DNA of 64,000 nt from Yponomeuta sedellus (Eukaryota > Arthropoda > Insecta > Lepidoptera > Yponomeutidae), in assembly GCA_934045075.1 (NCBI GenBank), contig OW203749.1, positions 5,422,804-5,486,803 on the forward strand, written 5' to 3'. Shown here in pieces: positions 18,019 to 29,096 of this stretch. Both the position numbers and the translations under genes were made by a program. The stretch's first letter is position 1. Each line of letters begins with the position of its first letter. The notes beneath the pieces are model-generated. The model was not told the DNA's origin, did not search any database, and saw only the letters and a list, made by a program, of their open reading frames with translations.

Positions 18019-21000
18019 GTCAGTTTCTCGGCCCTAGGGTGCATATAAAGGACCTGGGGCGAGGAGAAGACGCGAGGCGTCGTTGTGGAGTCGCAGACCA
18101 CAGAGCAAAAGCTGTGACGCGATAAGGCGTCGCATCTTTTCCGCGCTGCCGCCGCCGCCGCCGCGCTGCACGGTCAGTTGCTGGACCCTAGGGTGCATAT
18201 GAAGGAACTGGGGCGAGGAGAAGACGCGAGTGGCCGTGACTCTGTGACGCGATAAGGCGTCGCGTCTTTTCTGCGCTGCCGCCGCCGCCGCCGCGCTGCA
18301 CGGTCAGTTTCTCGGCCCTAGGGTGCACAGAAAGGTCCAGAGTGCTTAGTGTGAGTTTGACAGATCCAATCGAATAACTTTACTGCCGCGTTAATCGAGT
18401 AGTGAGTATGAGTAAGTTAACCGTTCGAACTGGCAAAACGCTGTCGCAGTACAACTCGCACTCGCGCTTATTCGTGTTTTGGCTGGTAAACGTGTTCACT
18501 TCTCAACGTAAACCATTACAACTCGCACTCAGCAATTTTAATTTCCATACTTGTCGCTAGTTGGCGCTTCCTCGATGCCATAGAAATATGAATTTACGTT
18601 AAAGCGATCGAGTAGTTAAAAAACTTGCACTAAGCACTCTGGGCCGAGGACATACGCGAGTGGGCGGTGACTCTGTGACGCGACAAGGCGTCTCGTCTCT
18701 TCCGCGCTGCCGCCGCCGCCGCCGCGCTGCACGGTCAGTTTCTGGACCCTAGGGTGCATATGAAGGACATGGGACGAGGAAAAGACGCGAGGCGTTGTTG
18801 TAGATTCACAGACTTACCGAGCCAGCGCTGTGGGCCGTGTCTCTGTGACGCGACAAGGCGCGTCTTTTCCGCGCTGCCGCCCGCCGCCGGGCCCGCCGCC
18901 GCCGCGCTGCACGATCAGTTTGTAAGAAACAATAGTCAGCTCTAAACAGGTGTTTCACGGAAAAAGGTATAGGGCAGTGTGTAGGCCCTGGGGAACACAG
19001 AAAGTACCTGAATCGCGCAAAAGACGCGACGCGCTGTTTTAGAGTTACAGACCACAGAGCGAGGTCGGTGGGCCGTGACTCTGTGACACGACAAGCCGTG
19101 GCATCTTTCCCGCGCCGCCGCCGCGCTGCACGGTCAGTTTCTCGGCCCTAGGGTGCATATAAAGGACCTGGGGCGAGGAGAAGACGCGAGCCGTTGTTGT
19201 AGTTTCGTAGACTACCGAGCCAGCGCTGTAAGCCGTGACTCTGTGACGCGATAAGGCGTCGCGTCTTTTCCGCGCCGCTGCCCGCCGCCGCGCTGCTCGG
19301 TCAGTTGCTGGACCCTAGGGTGCATATAAAGGATCTGGGGCGATGAGAAGACGCGAGTGACCGTGACTCTGTGACGCGACAAGGCGTCGCGTCTTTTCCG
19401 CGCTGCGGGACGCCTTCGCCCGCCGCCGCCGCGCTGCACGGTCAGTTTCTGGACCCTAGGGTGCATATAAAGGACATGGACAAGGACGAGGAAAAGACGC
19501 GAGGCGTTGTTGTAGATTCACAGACTACCGAGCCAACGCTGTGGGCCGTGACTCTGTGACGCGACAAGGCGTCGCGTCTTTTCCGCGCTGCCGCCCGCTG
19601 CCGGGCCCGCCGCCGCCGCCGCCGCGCTGCACGGTCAGTTGCTGGACCCTAGGGAGCATATAAAGGACCTGGGGCGAGGAGAAGACGCGAGTGGCCGTGA
19701 CTCTGTGACGCGACAAGACGTCGCGTCTTTTCCGCGCTGGCGCCCGCCGCCGCCGCGCTGCACGGTCAGTTTCTGGACCCTAGGGTGCCCAGAAAGGTCC
19801 TGGGGCGAGGAAAAAACGCGAGGCGTCGTTGTGGAGTCACAGAGCAAAAGCTGGGACTCTGTGATGCAACAAGGCGTCGCGTCCTTTCCGCGCTGCGGGA
19901 CGCCGTCGCCCGCCGCCGCCGCGCTGCACGGTCAGTTTCTGGACCCTAGGGTGCATATAAAGGACCTGGGGCGAGGAGAAAACGCGAAGATGTAAATGTT
20001 GGCCCTGAGGCACGCAGAAAGGATTGGCAACAAAAAAGCAGCTCTAAACAGGTGTTTTGTAGAAAAAAGGGCTAGGGCAGTGTATAGGCTCTGGGGGAAG
20101 AAAAGAGGCGACGCGCTGTTGTAGAGTTGCAAAGCGAGGGCTGTGGGCCGTGACATTGTGACACTGCCGCCCGCCGCTTAGCACGCCGCGGCCGCGCTAC
20201 ACGGTCAGTTTCTGGACCCTAGGGTGCATATGAAGAACCTGGGGCGCGGAGAAGACGCGACGCGTCGTTGTAGAGTCACGGACCGCAGAGTGAGGACGGT
20301 GGGCCGTGACTCTGTGACGCGACAAGGCGTCGCGTCTTTTCCGCGCTACCGCCCACCGCTGGGCTAGCCGCTGCCGCGCTGCACGGTCAGTTTGAAGGAA
20401 AGAAACTGGAAAAAAACCAGTTGTTCCCCATAAACTTGTTTAACAAACAGCACCGCGCGTGTCTATTTTCCCTCCATTGCAGAACTACTTAATTTCGTAA
20501 ACTGTAAAAGTAAACAGGTGTTTCGTAGAAAAAGGGCTAGTTCAGTGTGTAGGCCCTGCTGGGGCACACAGAAAGGTCCTGGGGCTAGGAAAAGACGCGA
20601 CGCGTCGTTGTGGAGTCACGGACCGCAGAACGAGGGCGGTGGGCCGTGACTCTGTAACGCGACAAGGTGTTGCGTCTTTTGCGCGCAGCTGCACGCCGCC
20701 GCCGCGCTGCACGGTCAGTTTCTGGACCCCAGGGTGCATATAAAGGTCCTGGGGCGCGGAGAATATGCGACGCGTCGTTGCAGAGTCACAGACCACAGAG
20801 CGAAAGCTGTGGGCCGTGAGTCTGTGACGCGACAAGGCGTCGCGTCTTTTCCGCGCTGCCGCCCGCCGCCGGGCCCGCCGCGGCCTCGCTGCACGGTCAG
20901 TTGGCAAGAAAAAAGCAGCTCTAAACAGGTGTTTTGTAGAAAAAAAATCGCTAGGGCAGTGTGTAGGCCCTGGGGTACACAGAAAGTACCTGAATCGCGC

Positions 21001-21440
21001 AAAAGACGCGACGCGCTGTTGTAGAGTTACAGAGCGAGGGCTGTGGGTCGTGACTCTGTGATGCGACACTGCCGCCAGCCGCTTGGCCCGCCGCTGCTGC
21101 GCTGCACGGTCTGTTTCTTGGGCCTAGGGTGCACAGAAAGGACCTGGGTTGAGGAAAAGATGCGAGGCGTTGTTGTAGATTCACAGACCACAGAGCGAGG
21201 GCTGTGGGCCGTGACTCTGTGACGCGACAAGGCGTTGCTCTTTCCTGAGGAAGGTATAGGCCTTACTCCACCACGGGGGCCAGGTCCGGATTGGTGGAGG
21301 CTTGCAAGACTAGTGGCTGGTCTTACTGACAGAAGTTTTCAAGCCGCCCTAAGGCCGCCCGCCGCTGCCGCGCGTAGGGTGCACAGAAAGGTCCTGGGGC
21401 GAGGAAAAGACGCGAAGCGTTGTTGTCACAGACCACAGAG
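18019..21440 (+). repeat. Irregular array of the exon end, donor and intron start (about 15 units)
   Basis: Units of roughly 130-250 bp each contain a GC-rich exon-like part (ccgccgccgcgctgcacgg|tcagttt), then a conserved block (ctggaccctagggtgcat, gacctggggcgaggagaaga, gactctgtgacgcgacaagg). Two units (near 19397 and 19889) even include gcgctgcgggacgcc, a longer stretch of the exon. Donor-like cacg|gtcagt is kept in most. Insertions of unrelated sequence are present near 18340-18640 and 20400-20530, and a 5S-SINE fragment at 21247-21355. Confidence 0.85.
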
Positions 21441-21454
21441 CGAGGGCTGTGCGC

Positions 21455-21545
21455 CGTCTATTCTTTCTTCTTTTTACATGCCCGCACTGGAAATCTAACC
21501 TAGACCTCTAGCTTTTGAGTCCACTGTTCTACCCACGGGGTTACC
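21455..21545 (-). repeat. Fragment of another tRNA-like sequence
   Basis: The minus strand reads gtgggtagaacagtggactc ... gaggtctaggttagatttcc, similar to the A and B boxes of a tRNA. It is a single copy without a clear body; probably a SINE remnant. Confidence 0.4.
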
Positions 21546-21639
21546 TCCGCTACTATATTATAGTAGCTGATAGTTACTTAAGACAATGTAATAGTAATCG
21601 AATCGCTTTGAAGGTAAGATTAATTTAAGTTTATTTTAT

Positions 21640-21850
21640 TACGTATACGTATGTCCATTAATATTCGGTGAGCACCAACTACCCGTCTCAATTTCTCCTT
21701 CAGCAATCTTTCCAATTTAAGTTTGCCTGGAAGAAATTGCTATCAGCAATAAGGCCGCCAATTCTACCTACTCCTACCTCTTCTTTTGTGACTGTTGTCC
21801 CTGTAGTTATTTTCTGGTGTGTACAATAAAGAATATTCTTATCTTAATAG
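21640..21850 (+). repeat. LINE 3'-end fragment with ggtgtacaataaagaata
   Basis: Contains cctggaagaaattgctatc and agcaataaggccgcca, ending tgtgtacaataaagaatattc. The same end occurs at 47730-47860 (+), 62500-62620 (-) and partly at 15850-15890, so it is the conserved 3' end of a frequent retroelement. Confidence 0.65.
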
Positions 21851-22048
21851 CATTGGTACGATATGCCAGAGGCGCTGACTGAGTCCCACTTTAGCGCGTA
21901 ATTTTCACTTTTTCTTTGGAGTTTGTTTGCTAGGACTAGGTACTAATAGAACACACGGAGATGGTTTTTTAATTATTTTAATAATAAAAACCTATTTAGA
22001 GGCTGGTTTAATTATAATAATTATAACTTACGAGTACCTGTGCTACAG

Positions 22049-22168
22049 AGGACGCCGCGGGCGGTTGGGAAGTGTGGCTGGGCGGGGAGGCGGAACGTGT
22101 TCACACACTGCTCGCAGCGCCTTCCGACCACCACTTCACGCACCACTACACTATCACCCTGCCGCCAG
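22049..22168 (+). CDS. Lrrk: LRRK exon: first WD40-like strand region
   Basis: Acceptor cctgtgctacag|AGGACG, donor CCGCCAG|gttagt. It completes a split Glu codon (phase 1) and adds 39 codons plus one base. It reads DAAGGWEVWLGGEAERVHTL, then LAAPSDHHFTHHYTITLPP. Frame continuity with both neighbours supports the splice sites. EVWLGG is the beta-strand type seen at the start of a WD40 blade. Confidence 0.8.
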
Positions 22169-22219
22169 GTTAGTTGTTACTCATCATTAAGACTATTATC
22201 ATCATTATTTTTAGTCGTT

Positions 22220-22625
22220 AACTTTTAAAAACTTATTTAGAGGCTAAAAATTCCACCCATGCCGGGACTCGAACCCGCGACCTCTGGCTAACCGTGCCCC
22301 CGCTCTCACAACTGAGCTAATGGGCACTTACCGGCATCACTGAAATTTCAAACCTCTTTACACTACTCTGTATTACTTACAGGCAGCGACATCTGGCTGA
22401 AGTAATTTGCATAACTTGCAGCCCCGACTACCTACTTTGCAGTTAGGTTTTACATCGGAATGATATCGCTGTACCCACGTGATTATATGAGAGCACATGA
22501 GAGCGCTGGCACGGTTAGCCAGAGGTCGCGGGTTCGAGTCCCGGCATAGGTGGATTTTTTTGCCTCTAAATAGGTTTCTAAAATTGTCCTTAGCACGGGT
22601 TAGTGCAACAAAAAGAATATAGTCA
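22220..22625. repeat. Two tRNA-like SINE copies in opposite orientation
   Basis: A full copy on the minus strand (22220-22490) is followed directly by the 3' half of a + strand copy (22498-22622: gagcgctggcacggttagcc, ggttcgagtcccggcatagg, tail). The pair could form a long hairpin in the Lrrk transcript. Confidence 0.75.
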
Positions 22626-22959
22626 TTAACTGTGAGAAAACGCTGTGTTGCTCCAGGCACCGATTTGTGTAATTCTCAGACTTGACTGAAACTCTAGACA
22701 GTGGGAATGTGGTTTAGGATTTTTTTAGGAAGTCTATAAACGCCCCACTGCCGGTCACAGGCCTTCTCTCAGGGAGAGAGAGGGCTTAATTACTACGCGC
22801 CCTCACCATGGACTGGTAATGACAAGCGCTGCGATATCACATCTCAGACACTCAGGTTTCTTCTCGCGGTTTTCCTTCACGGTTAGCGAGTGGTATTGGT
22901 ACTGTAAATTCACAAATGTACATAACTTTAAAAACAAAGTCTTTTGTTGGTTCAAAGTT

Positions 22960-23250
22960 GGTTGGTGGCCTAGGCGAACGAAGCACTCGTGGCCTAGCCG
23001 AACAAAGCGCTCGTGGCCTAGGCGAACTTTAGTTAAGCAACAACAGGCGCGGTCAGGTGCAGGATGGGTGACCGTCCCGTGACTACCGCTGGTGGCATTT
23101 TTCCGAGCGCTTCCGTGCTTCGCAAGGCACGTTAAGCCGTTGGTGCCGGCTGTCATGCAATGGCAGTCGTTAAGCCATGTCGGAGGCCTTATGGGCGGCT
23201 TGATAACTTCTGACAGTACAATGGTTGATAACATACAATGGTTGATAACG
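22960..23250 (+). repeat. 5S rRNA-derived SINE with a triplicated 5' start
   Basis: The start block (cgctcgtggcctaggcgaac) is present three times in a row, at about 22970, 22992 and 23013. It is followed by ttaagcaacaacaggcgcgg and ggatgggtgaccgtcc. The 3' half is truncated after acttctgacagta. Confidence 0.8.
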
Positions 23251-23304
23251 AAGTCACTAGAAATCGAAAATACAAAAAAGTATGACACATTTAACGTTTT
23301 TTAG

Positions 23305-23395
23305 ATAACAGCGAGCCGGTGGTAGTGACCGCCTTATGCCGCGTTGGGACGCGGATGTGGGTTGGCGATTCGGTCGGACGCGTCTCCGTGTATTC
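23305..23395 (+). CDS. Lrrk: LRRK exon: WD40 blade (MWVGDSVGRVSVYS)
   Basis: Acceptor acgttttttag|ATAACA, donor GTATTC|gtgagt. It completes a split Asp codon and adds 29 codons plus two bases. It reads NSEPVVVTALCRVGTRMWVG, then DSVGRVSVY, a well-formed WD40 repeat core (strand, turn, G.V.vy). Confidence 0.85.
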
Positions 23396-23485
23396 GTGAG
23401 TATTTTTATTTAAAGATTAGAAAGAAACAATACATTTATTACCCGATTGTGGCGAAGTCCAAAAGGAAGGCAATTGGTTGGACTT

Positions 23486-23489
<4 letters not shown>

Positions 23490-23562
<73 letters not shown>

Positions 23563-23662
23563 TACATACATACATACATACATACATACATACATACATA
23601 CATACATACATACATACATACATACATACATACATACATACATACATACATACATACATACA

Positions 23663-23694
<32 letters not shown>

Positions 23695-23700
23695 CACATA
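23490..23700. repeat. Compound (CATA)n-(CA)n-(CATA)n microsatellite
   Basis: catacata to 23520, a pure ca run of about 38 bp, then about 35 CATA units. The open frames here are repeat artefacts. Confidence 0.95.
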
Positions 23701-24239
23701 CGATACAGTACAAATCTCTTTATTAATACGAATTGACACAGGATGGATGAACGTGTGCTATGGTTACCTGCTTATAAGTGCACAGAAATATTTATTTTAT
23801 TTTCTTGTTTATTGGAAAACCAATAGCTTATCAGCAAATCGAGGCATCTTTACAAAGAATACGATGAATTCAATTCAATTTATTTCAATGTAAAGAAGAA
23901 TTTACATTCCGTTTGCTGAATGTCAAAGTACAATGTAACATGAAAGTGAAAGCTGCTGCCTTCGGGCCGTAGTGTAGTGGAGAAAAAGGCAGCGGGGAAA
24001 AAAACTCCACTCTGACCATCTTTTCTCAAGACCTCTTAAATCTAATACATTAGATACCACCTATACGCATAACATTCCATGATTGTCATTAATAACTTTA
24101 AATGCTGAAGCATTATTCAGTTGTTTTACGTGGGTCGTGAAAACATGACAAGTGCTGCGGCCAGACACACGAACAGCACTCGTTCACGAGAATGACGCAG
24201 TTGTTTTACACTATTACACTCTATCTCTTTACACTACAC

Positions 24240-24470
24240 TTACCTCTTTACACTATTCTCTGTATTACGTACAGGCAGCGACATCTGGCTTAAGTAAATT
24301 GCATCACATTGTTGTACGTAATACAGAGAATAGTGTAAAGAGGTTCGAAATTTCACTGACGCCGGTGAGTCGCCCATTAGCTCAATTGGAAGAGCGCTGG
24401 CACGGATAGCCAGAGGTCGCGCTTTCGAAGCCCGGCATGGGTGGAATTTTTAGCCTCCAAATAGGTTTTT
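24240..24470 (+). repeat. tRNA-like SINE with an inverted head fragment
   Basis: The + copy begins at tacgtaatacagagaatag (24315) and runs through the cloverleaf (24370-24440) to the tail. A short inverted piece of the head (cacttacctctttacactat ... tgcatcaca) lies at 24238-24310. Confidence 0.75.
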
Positions 24471-24542
24471 TTTCGGTGGTTTTACTTATATTATTTATTT
24501 TAAAGTGTAACAGAGGTCCTAAGCGCTCGTTGTACTCGGCAG

Positions 24543-24671
24543 CGCGTCGACGTGCGCACTGCAGTGGCGCGTGCGCTTGCATGAGGCGGTTGGCGGCGCC
24601 GCTAGCGCGCTAGCCGCGCTGGCCGCGCTGCCGGCGCTGCGTCGCGTCGCGCTAGCGCTGCGCTGCGGCAG
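24543..24671 (+). CDS. Lrrk: LRRK exon: WD40-like region, Ala/Leu rich
   Basis: Acceptor tgtactcggcag|CGCGTC, donor GGCAG|gtaacg. It adds one base, 42 codons and two bases. It reads ASTCALQWRVRLHEAVGGAA, then SALAALAALPALRRVALALR. The acceptor was chosen because it is the one that keeps frame with the preceding TC and avoids the TAA and TGA in other registers; an upstream acceptor at 24530 would break the phase. Confidence 0.75.
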
Positions 24672-24959
24672 GTAACGGCTTTTTACCGTGCAAGCCTCTT
24701 AAAGTACTATAGTTATTTGTTATACAAGAGTGCAAAGTTGCTTTTTAACCGCGTGTTCAATTTTGATGACCGAGCAAGCGAAGGATTCTAAAATTGAATC
24801 ACGAGCGCAGCGAGTGATTCAAAATTAGACTCCTGAGCGTTAGCGAGGGAATCAAAAGAGCACGAGGTGAAAAATCTTTGCACTCGAGTGCAACACGTAA
24901 CTTTTCATTCCACCACAGCGAGGAAATGACTAAATGCAAAAAAAAACGTTTACAATCAC

Positions 24960-25392
24960 AAGATAGGTAGACTTTTATTTCAGTTTAGGTATTAATTACT
25001 ACATTATGACAGGTAAGTATTACAGAATAATCTTTAAATTATAACAAAATAATACTAAGGTATAATTAAGAAAATTTTAAAATAACGTTGCTACAGTTAT
25101 TTAAATTGAGTGTAATATTTTTTTAATTCATAAACTTAGTGCACACGATGTTCTAAATTCAATTTACTTTATCCTCTAGAGAATAAAAACGGCTTTTCCA
25201 CTCAGATATTGAAGATTAAAAATACTCTTTGCGAGATGGTGGGTTGAAAACTATATTTCATTACAAGAGCGGAAAGGCTGTCATTGCAAAGAGTTCCGAC
25301 AAATGTCGACCCGAGCCGAGGCGCAGCCGAAGGCGAGGGTTGACAGTCGGAACAAGTTGCAATGACGGTTCCGCACGTGTACTGAACGACTA
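24960..25392. other. AT-rich intron sequence without recognised features
   Basis: No gene found. From about 25206 to 25380 a block (gcaaagagttccgacaaatg ... gcgcagccgaaggcgagg) could be part of the repeat that continues to 25806. Confidence 0.4.
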
Positions 25393-25806
25393 TTTTTAAT
25401 ACAGTTGCGAAAAAAATAAGCAATTTAATAAAGAAAAAATATTTGGAAAATGGCGCCAACCGTAAAAAAATATAAGCAGAGATTTTTTTTTCTTCACCCG
25501 TTCTGGTAGGCAAAGGGAACTATGCCCATACAGCCAAGTCTTCAGTAGAATTTTTTTTATTGATATAAAATGAAAATGAAATTTAATGAGATGAAATTAA
25601 ACCTAACTTAACTCATTCAAATCATTAAATCTGATATTGAAACAAATTAGTAGCTCATAAAAACTTCTATTATTTTTTTTTGTAAAAACTTCATGGTTGG
25701 TTTTTCTTTTTAATAGACATTATTTTGACAGTTGGGAAAGAATACGCACGAGTGCGGTAACGCCCCTGTAATACGCCACTTTTTGAGCAACTGTATTAAA
25801 AAACTA
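25393..25806 (-). mobile_element. MITE-like element with tttttaatacagttgc ends
   Basis: The left end tttttaatacagttgcg and the right end gcaactgtattaaaaaa are inverted. A second copy lies at 52643-54705 on the other strand, where it is split by the DD82E transposon. This copy shows the unsplit order (cttctatt...ctcataaaaa...gtagctactaatt on the opposite strand). Confidence 0.7.
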
Positions 25807-25824
25807 TGTTTTTTAACTCGATGC

Positions 25825-26015
25825 AAAAAACCTTTGACATGTGCCGGGGTCGTAAATTTACAACCAAAATCCTATCTGTTGATGTACTATTCTGTAGGCA
25901 TCAATACAAGTGCATCTGTTATGTATGATACTTGTATTGATGCCCGCATAATAGTACATCAACAAATATGATGGATTTTGATGGTTTACGACCCCGGCAC
26001 ATGTCAAAGGTTTTG
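25825..26015. repeat. Inverted-repeat (foldback) element
   Basis: Left arm aaaaaacctttgacatgtgccggggtcg and right arm cgaccccggcacatgtcaaaggtttt (25827-25860 and 25985-26015) are complementary; the inner sequence (atcaatacaagtgcatctg / gtattgatgcccgcataat) also pairs in part. Confidence 0.7.
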
Positions 26016-26299
26016 TACGGGCCAACCCGAACAGTTTCATAGTATACGCGAATTGCTTGTCAGCGATTCTGCCAGGCCGCGGACCTTTATTGTCACGTAG
26101 CGTGTGATCGCACAGACATTCAGACGGACACGCGTCGCGTCCTCATTATCAGTATCAGTTTAACTCACCCTTCATCTTAGTCCTAGTTAATATTGACATT
26201 ATATCAGTTATAAGTTTTCATTCATATCATTTATCAGTACTTAGTGTATCCCCGCACAGGTTTTTTGCATCGAATTAAAAAACAGAGTGTACGCAGTTA

Positions 26300-26528
26300 T
26301 ACTATCTTAATTTTTAATGCACTAACCCGTGCTTAGGACATTTACTTCAGCCAGATGTCGCTGCCTGTACTTAATACAGAGAATAGTGTAAAGAGGTTCG
26401 AAATTTCACTGATGCCGGTGAGTCGCCCATTGGCTCAGTTGGAAAGAGCGCTGGCACGGATAGCCAGAGGTCGCGGGTTCGAATCCCGGCATGGGTGGAA
26501 TTTTTAGCCTCTAAATAGGTTTTTAATA
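26300..26528 (+). repeat. tRNA-like SINE
   Basis: Short inverted tail at 26301-26340, then head, cloverleaf (26430-26497) and tail (tttttagcctctaaatagg). The B box ggttcgaatcccggcatgg is intact. Confidence 0.8.
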
Positions 26529-26562
26529 CTACGAAGTTATCTGAACTGGTGGACGTGTCAAA

Positions 26563-26885
26563 TTTGGTCCCTTCCTGCATCGCAGGTACATTTCAGGCCA
26601 TTTCATTAAAAACATGTGTTGTGCTGAATCAAAGGTAGGTATAACTTCTGACAGTAAGGCCCGCCACTGTCCTAAAATCCTCCACCAACCCGGACTTGGC
26701 CCCCGTGGTGGAATTAGGCCTAAACCACCGAGAGGCACGGGTCTCTTCCCTGAGGAAGTTATTATAGGCTAACTCCACCACGGGGGCCAAGCACGGGTTG
26801 GTGGAGGATTGTAAGACAGTAGCGGGCTTTACTGTCAGAAGTTATCGAGGCGACCATAAGGCCTCTGGCATGGTTTAACGACTGC
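26563..26885. repeat. Two 3' parts of the 5S-SINE, head to head
   Basis: A + strand piece (26640-26735, taacttctgacagtaaggcc ... tggcccccgtggtgg) is followed by a minus strand piece (26745-26885) of the same 3' region: an inverted pair. Confidence 0.7.
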
Positions 26886-27037
26886 CGGTTTTGTATGGCA
26901 ACGTCGAGCTTACTATGAGAGAAGTGACGCTGTCACCGGGTCAGATAAGTTTGTCGCACTCTTTACACACATCCACACACAGAACAAACACACGTGCTCA
27001 CCTCTAAAGGCCTTTGACAATGGTGCTAACCTTGCAG

Positions 27038-27148
27038 ACTGTTCTTGGTGACGTCGCAGCGTCCCGAAGCGGAGGGCAGTTTTGTCCTCACTGAGCTGGG
27101 AGCCGCCACGGAGCTGCACTGTCTCGCCGCCGTGCCGCGCGGAAACAG
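27038..27148 (+). CDS. Lrrk: LRRK exon: WD40-like region
   Basis: Acceptor taaccttgcag|ACTGTT, donor GGAAACAG|gtatgg. One base plus 36 codons plus two bases. It reads LFLVTSQRPEAEGSFVLTEL, then GAATELHCLAAVPRGN. The phase fits both neighbours. Confidence 0.82.
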
Positions 27149-27585
27149 GTATGGTTAGATGTGTCACTAGCGACACCTAGTGGCGCGGAATAGAACTAAC
27201 AACACGAGATTTTCCAATACTGCAATACTTCCAATACTCGGTGGTTCGGCTTCTCGCCGCTAGGCGGCGCTTGGATCGGTCTACTGAGTGATCAATCTGT
27301 CGTTAAAGCGGGTCGATCCGACCGCTCTTTTATAAGAAAACGTGGCTGAAAGACACAATTTTGTAATATTGTAAAAACCAAAATTATAAACCTAAGAGAA
27401 GATTTTACCACGATTTTATTTTAGGGTTATGAAGGGTTATTATTTTAGTTACTTAATGAGTGAATGATTATCACAAATAAGTAATCTATTGTATTTTCGA
27501 GTCACAAAGTTAAAAGAATAGTTAAATTAAAGACTAAAGTGATAAGTAAATTTTAAACTAATTTATATGTGCTTATACAAATAAA
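27149..27585. other. Intron sequence without recognised features
   Basis: AT-rich; no gene or repeat family recognised. Confidence 0.5.
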
Positions 27586-27589
27586 TACT

Positions 27590-27685
27590 TCTTCAAGCTA
27601 TATTAGTCCACTGCTGGACATAGCCCTCCCCTAATGAGCGCTATAGCGCCCTGTCTTCAGCTTGCCGCATCCAGCATCCGCCGGC
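27590..27685 (+). repeat. Fragment of the 'ctgctggacatagccc' SINE
   Basis: ttcttcaagctatattagtccactgctgga, then catagccctcccctaatgagcg, as at 40290 and 45584; here only the first 90 bp or so. Confidence 0.7.
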
Positions 27686-27859
27686 AAATAAATACCTATA
27701 ATTTGTTCAGCTTTTCAACTCTTTGACGCGACGTTGATAATTGTGTGTTTGTCTGTCTGTGTATGTGTCTATGTCTGTGTCTGTTTGTGCGTGGGCGTGT
27801 GTGAATGAGTGGCTATATTCTTCGCCATTCAGTTGTGCAAATTGTTCGCCTGCCCCCAG

Positions 27860-28011
27860 CTGGGAGGTGTGGGCGGGCGGCTCCCGTCTGAACGTGTACG
27901 CCGTGGACGCGGGCGGCGTGAGCGGCGCGGAGGAAGTGCCCGAGTGCGCGGGCGCCGCGCTGCTGGCCGCGGCCTGCGCGTCGCCGCACGTGCTGCTTTA
28001 CTGTGAGCCAG
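27860..28011 (+). CDS. Lrrk: LRRK exon: WD40-like blade (WEVWAGGSRLNVY)
   Basis: Acceptor cgcctgcccccag|CTGGGA, donor GAGCCAG|gtggga. One base, 50 codons and one base. It reads WEVWAGGSRLNVYAVDAGGV, then SGAEEVPECAGAALLAAACA, then SPHVLLYCEP. WEVWAGG.SRLNVY is a clear WD40 repeat core. Confidence 0.87.
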
Positions 28012-28036
28012 GTGGGACCACTAGCGCTATTAGCTA

Positions 28037-28290
28037 CAGTCTATTTATTCTTACTTGTCCAATTTAGTAAACAAGATTCTACCCTTAAACTGTGACTGTT
28101 TAGTCCAAAACTGCCATATTACCATAAATGAAGTAACCCGGAACACTCTTTTAGATAACACGCTGCCAATTTTATAAACATAGTCATGATAGTTCATGAA
28201 TTTGCGGGAAAATGTCTAGTTTAAGCATCTAATCTCAATTTTAAGGTTAGAATCTTGTTTACTAAATTGGACAAGTAAGAATAAATAGAC
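28037..28290. mobile_element. TA-MITE, family copy 1
   Basis: Terminal inverted repeats of about 45 bp starting CAGTCTATTTATTCTTACTT. The right end is slightly eroded (agaataaatagac). Other copies are at 43113, 46107 and 50178. Confidence 0.85.
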
Positions 28291-28362
28291 GAATAGAATT
28301 TTTTTGCCTCTAAATAGGTTTTTTAATTTGTCCTTAGCACGGGTTAGTGCATTAAAAATATA
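28291..28362 (+). repeat. Tail fragment of the tRNA-like SINE
   Basis: tttttgcctctaaataggtt ... ccttagcacgggttagtgca; about 70 bp between the MITE and the DIRS element. Confidence 0.75.
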
Positions 28363-28386
28363 ATGTTTTACCTGAAATTAAAACAA

Positions 28387-28569
28387 TTATTATATGCCTA
28401 ACCTTATTCGAGACCTAATTAAAGTGAGACAGCACTACTTGCGTCTCGTGGAACATTCCCCTTCCGTCCCCCCTCCGCCCCGCCCCGCGCGGTTCCCCCG
28501 CGCCGGGCGCCATGGCGCGGAGGGGGGAGGCCAGCTTGCCGGTAGCGCGCAGCGCGGCTCCTCACATTG
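28387..28569 (+). repeat. DIRS inverted terminal repeat, left
   Basis: ttattcgagacctaattaaa ... gcgcggctcctcacattg; complementary to 33472-33655. The inner part is a very GC-rich block (ccctccgccccgccccgcgc). Confidence 0.9.
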
Positions 28570-28617
28570 TATCTCACTTGAAGTCGTAGTGGCCTTGAGG
28601 GCCACCAGGCAGAATTA

Positions 28618-28730
28618 AAAATATAGGTCTCGAATAAGGTTAGGCATATAATAATTGTTTTAATTTCAGGTAAAACATTATATTATATGCTCTGAACCGT
28701 TATTCGAGACCTAACTAATTAAAGTGAGAT
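28618..28730 (-). repeat. DIRS internal complementary region
   Basis: Its first part (aggtctcgaataaggttagg ... caggtaaaacattata) is the reverse complement of the left outer end (28361-28415). Its second part (ttatatgctctgaaccgtta) is the reverse complement of the right outer end. It thus records the joined ends of the circular intermediate. Confidence 0.88.
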
Positions 28731-29096
28731 CTGTTTGTTATCGCCTGGTGGCAAGCTGGATGATGCCAATGTGTGAATGATTTGAATGGCATGATAATTT
28801 ACAGAGGTGTATGAAGGTAACGACGTACACCCACGGAAAATTTCACTGTATAGTAAAGTTATATTATAAGAAAGCTAGCAAGGTTTCGGTACACCAGAAT
28901 AAATGCGTACTGGATATGTTATAAAGTGTAAGCGATGAAAGATCAAACTTTCTATATATTAAATTGAGAAACGTAGTTACCTGTAAGTTTATGTAAAAAG
29001 AAAAACAGGTTAATCAAATCACATGTTGTCATTTATTTTGGAGTAAATAAGCTGATACAAGTATATACAAAGCAATCTATATTATTAATTGCGTAG

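Noticed and set aside
23410..23893. Open frames over the CATA/CA microsatellite (YIHT and MYVC repeats), and the similar ones at 48896-49267
   Set aside because: Microsatellite translation only.
24520..24542. Alternative acceptor for the exon at 24543 (cagaggtcctaag)
   Set aside because: With the incoming phase of two bases it leads to TAA or TGA; only the acceptor at 24541-24542 keeps the frame.
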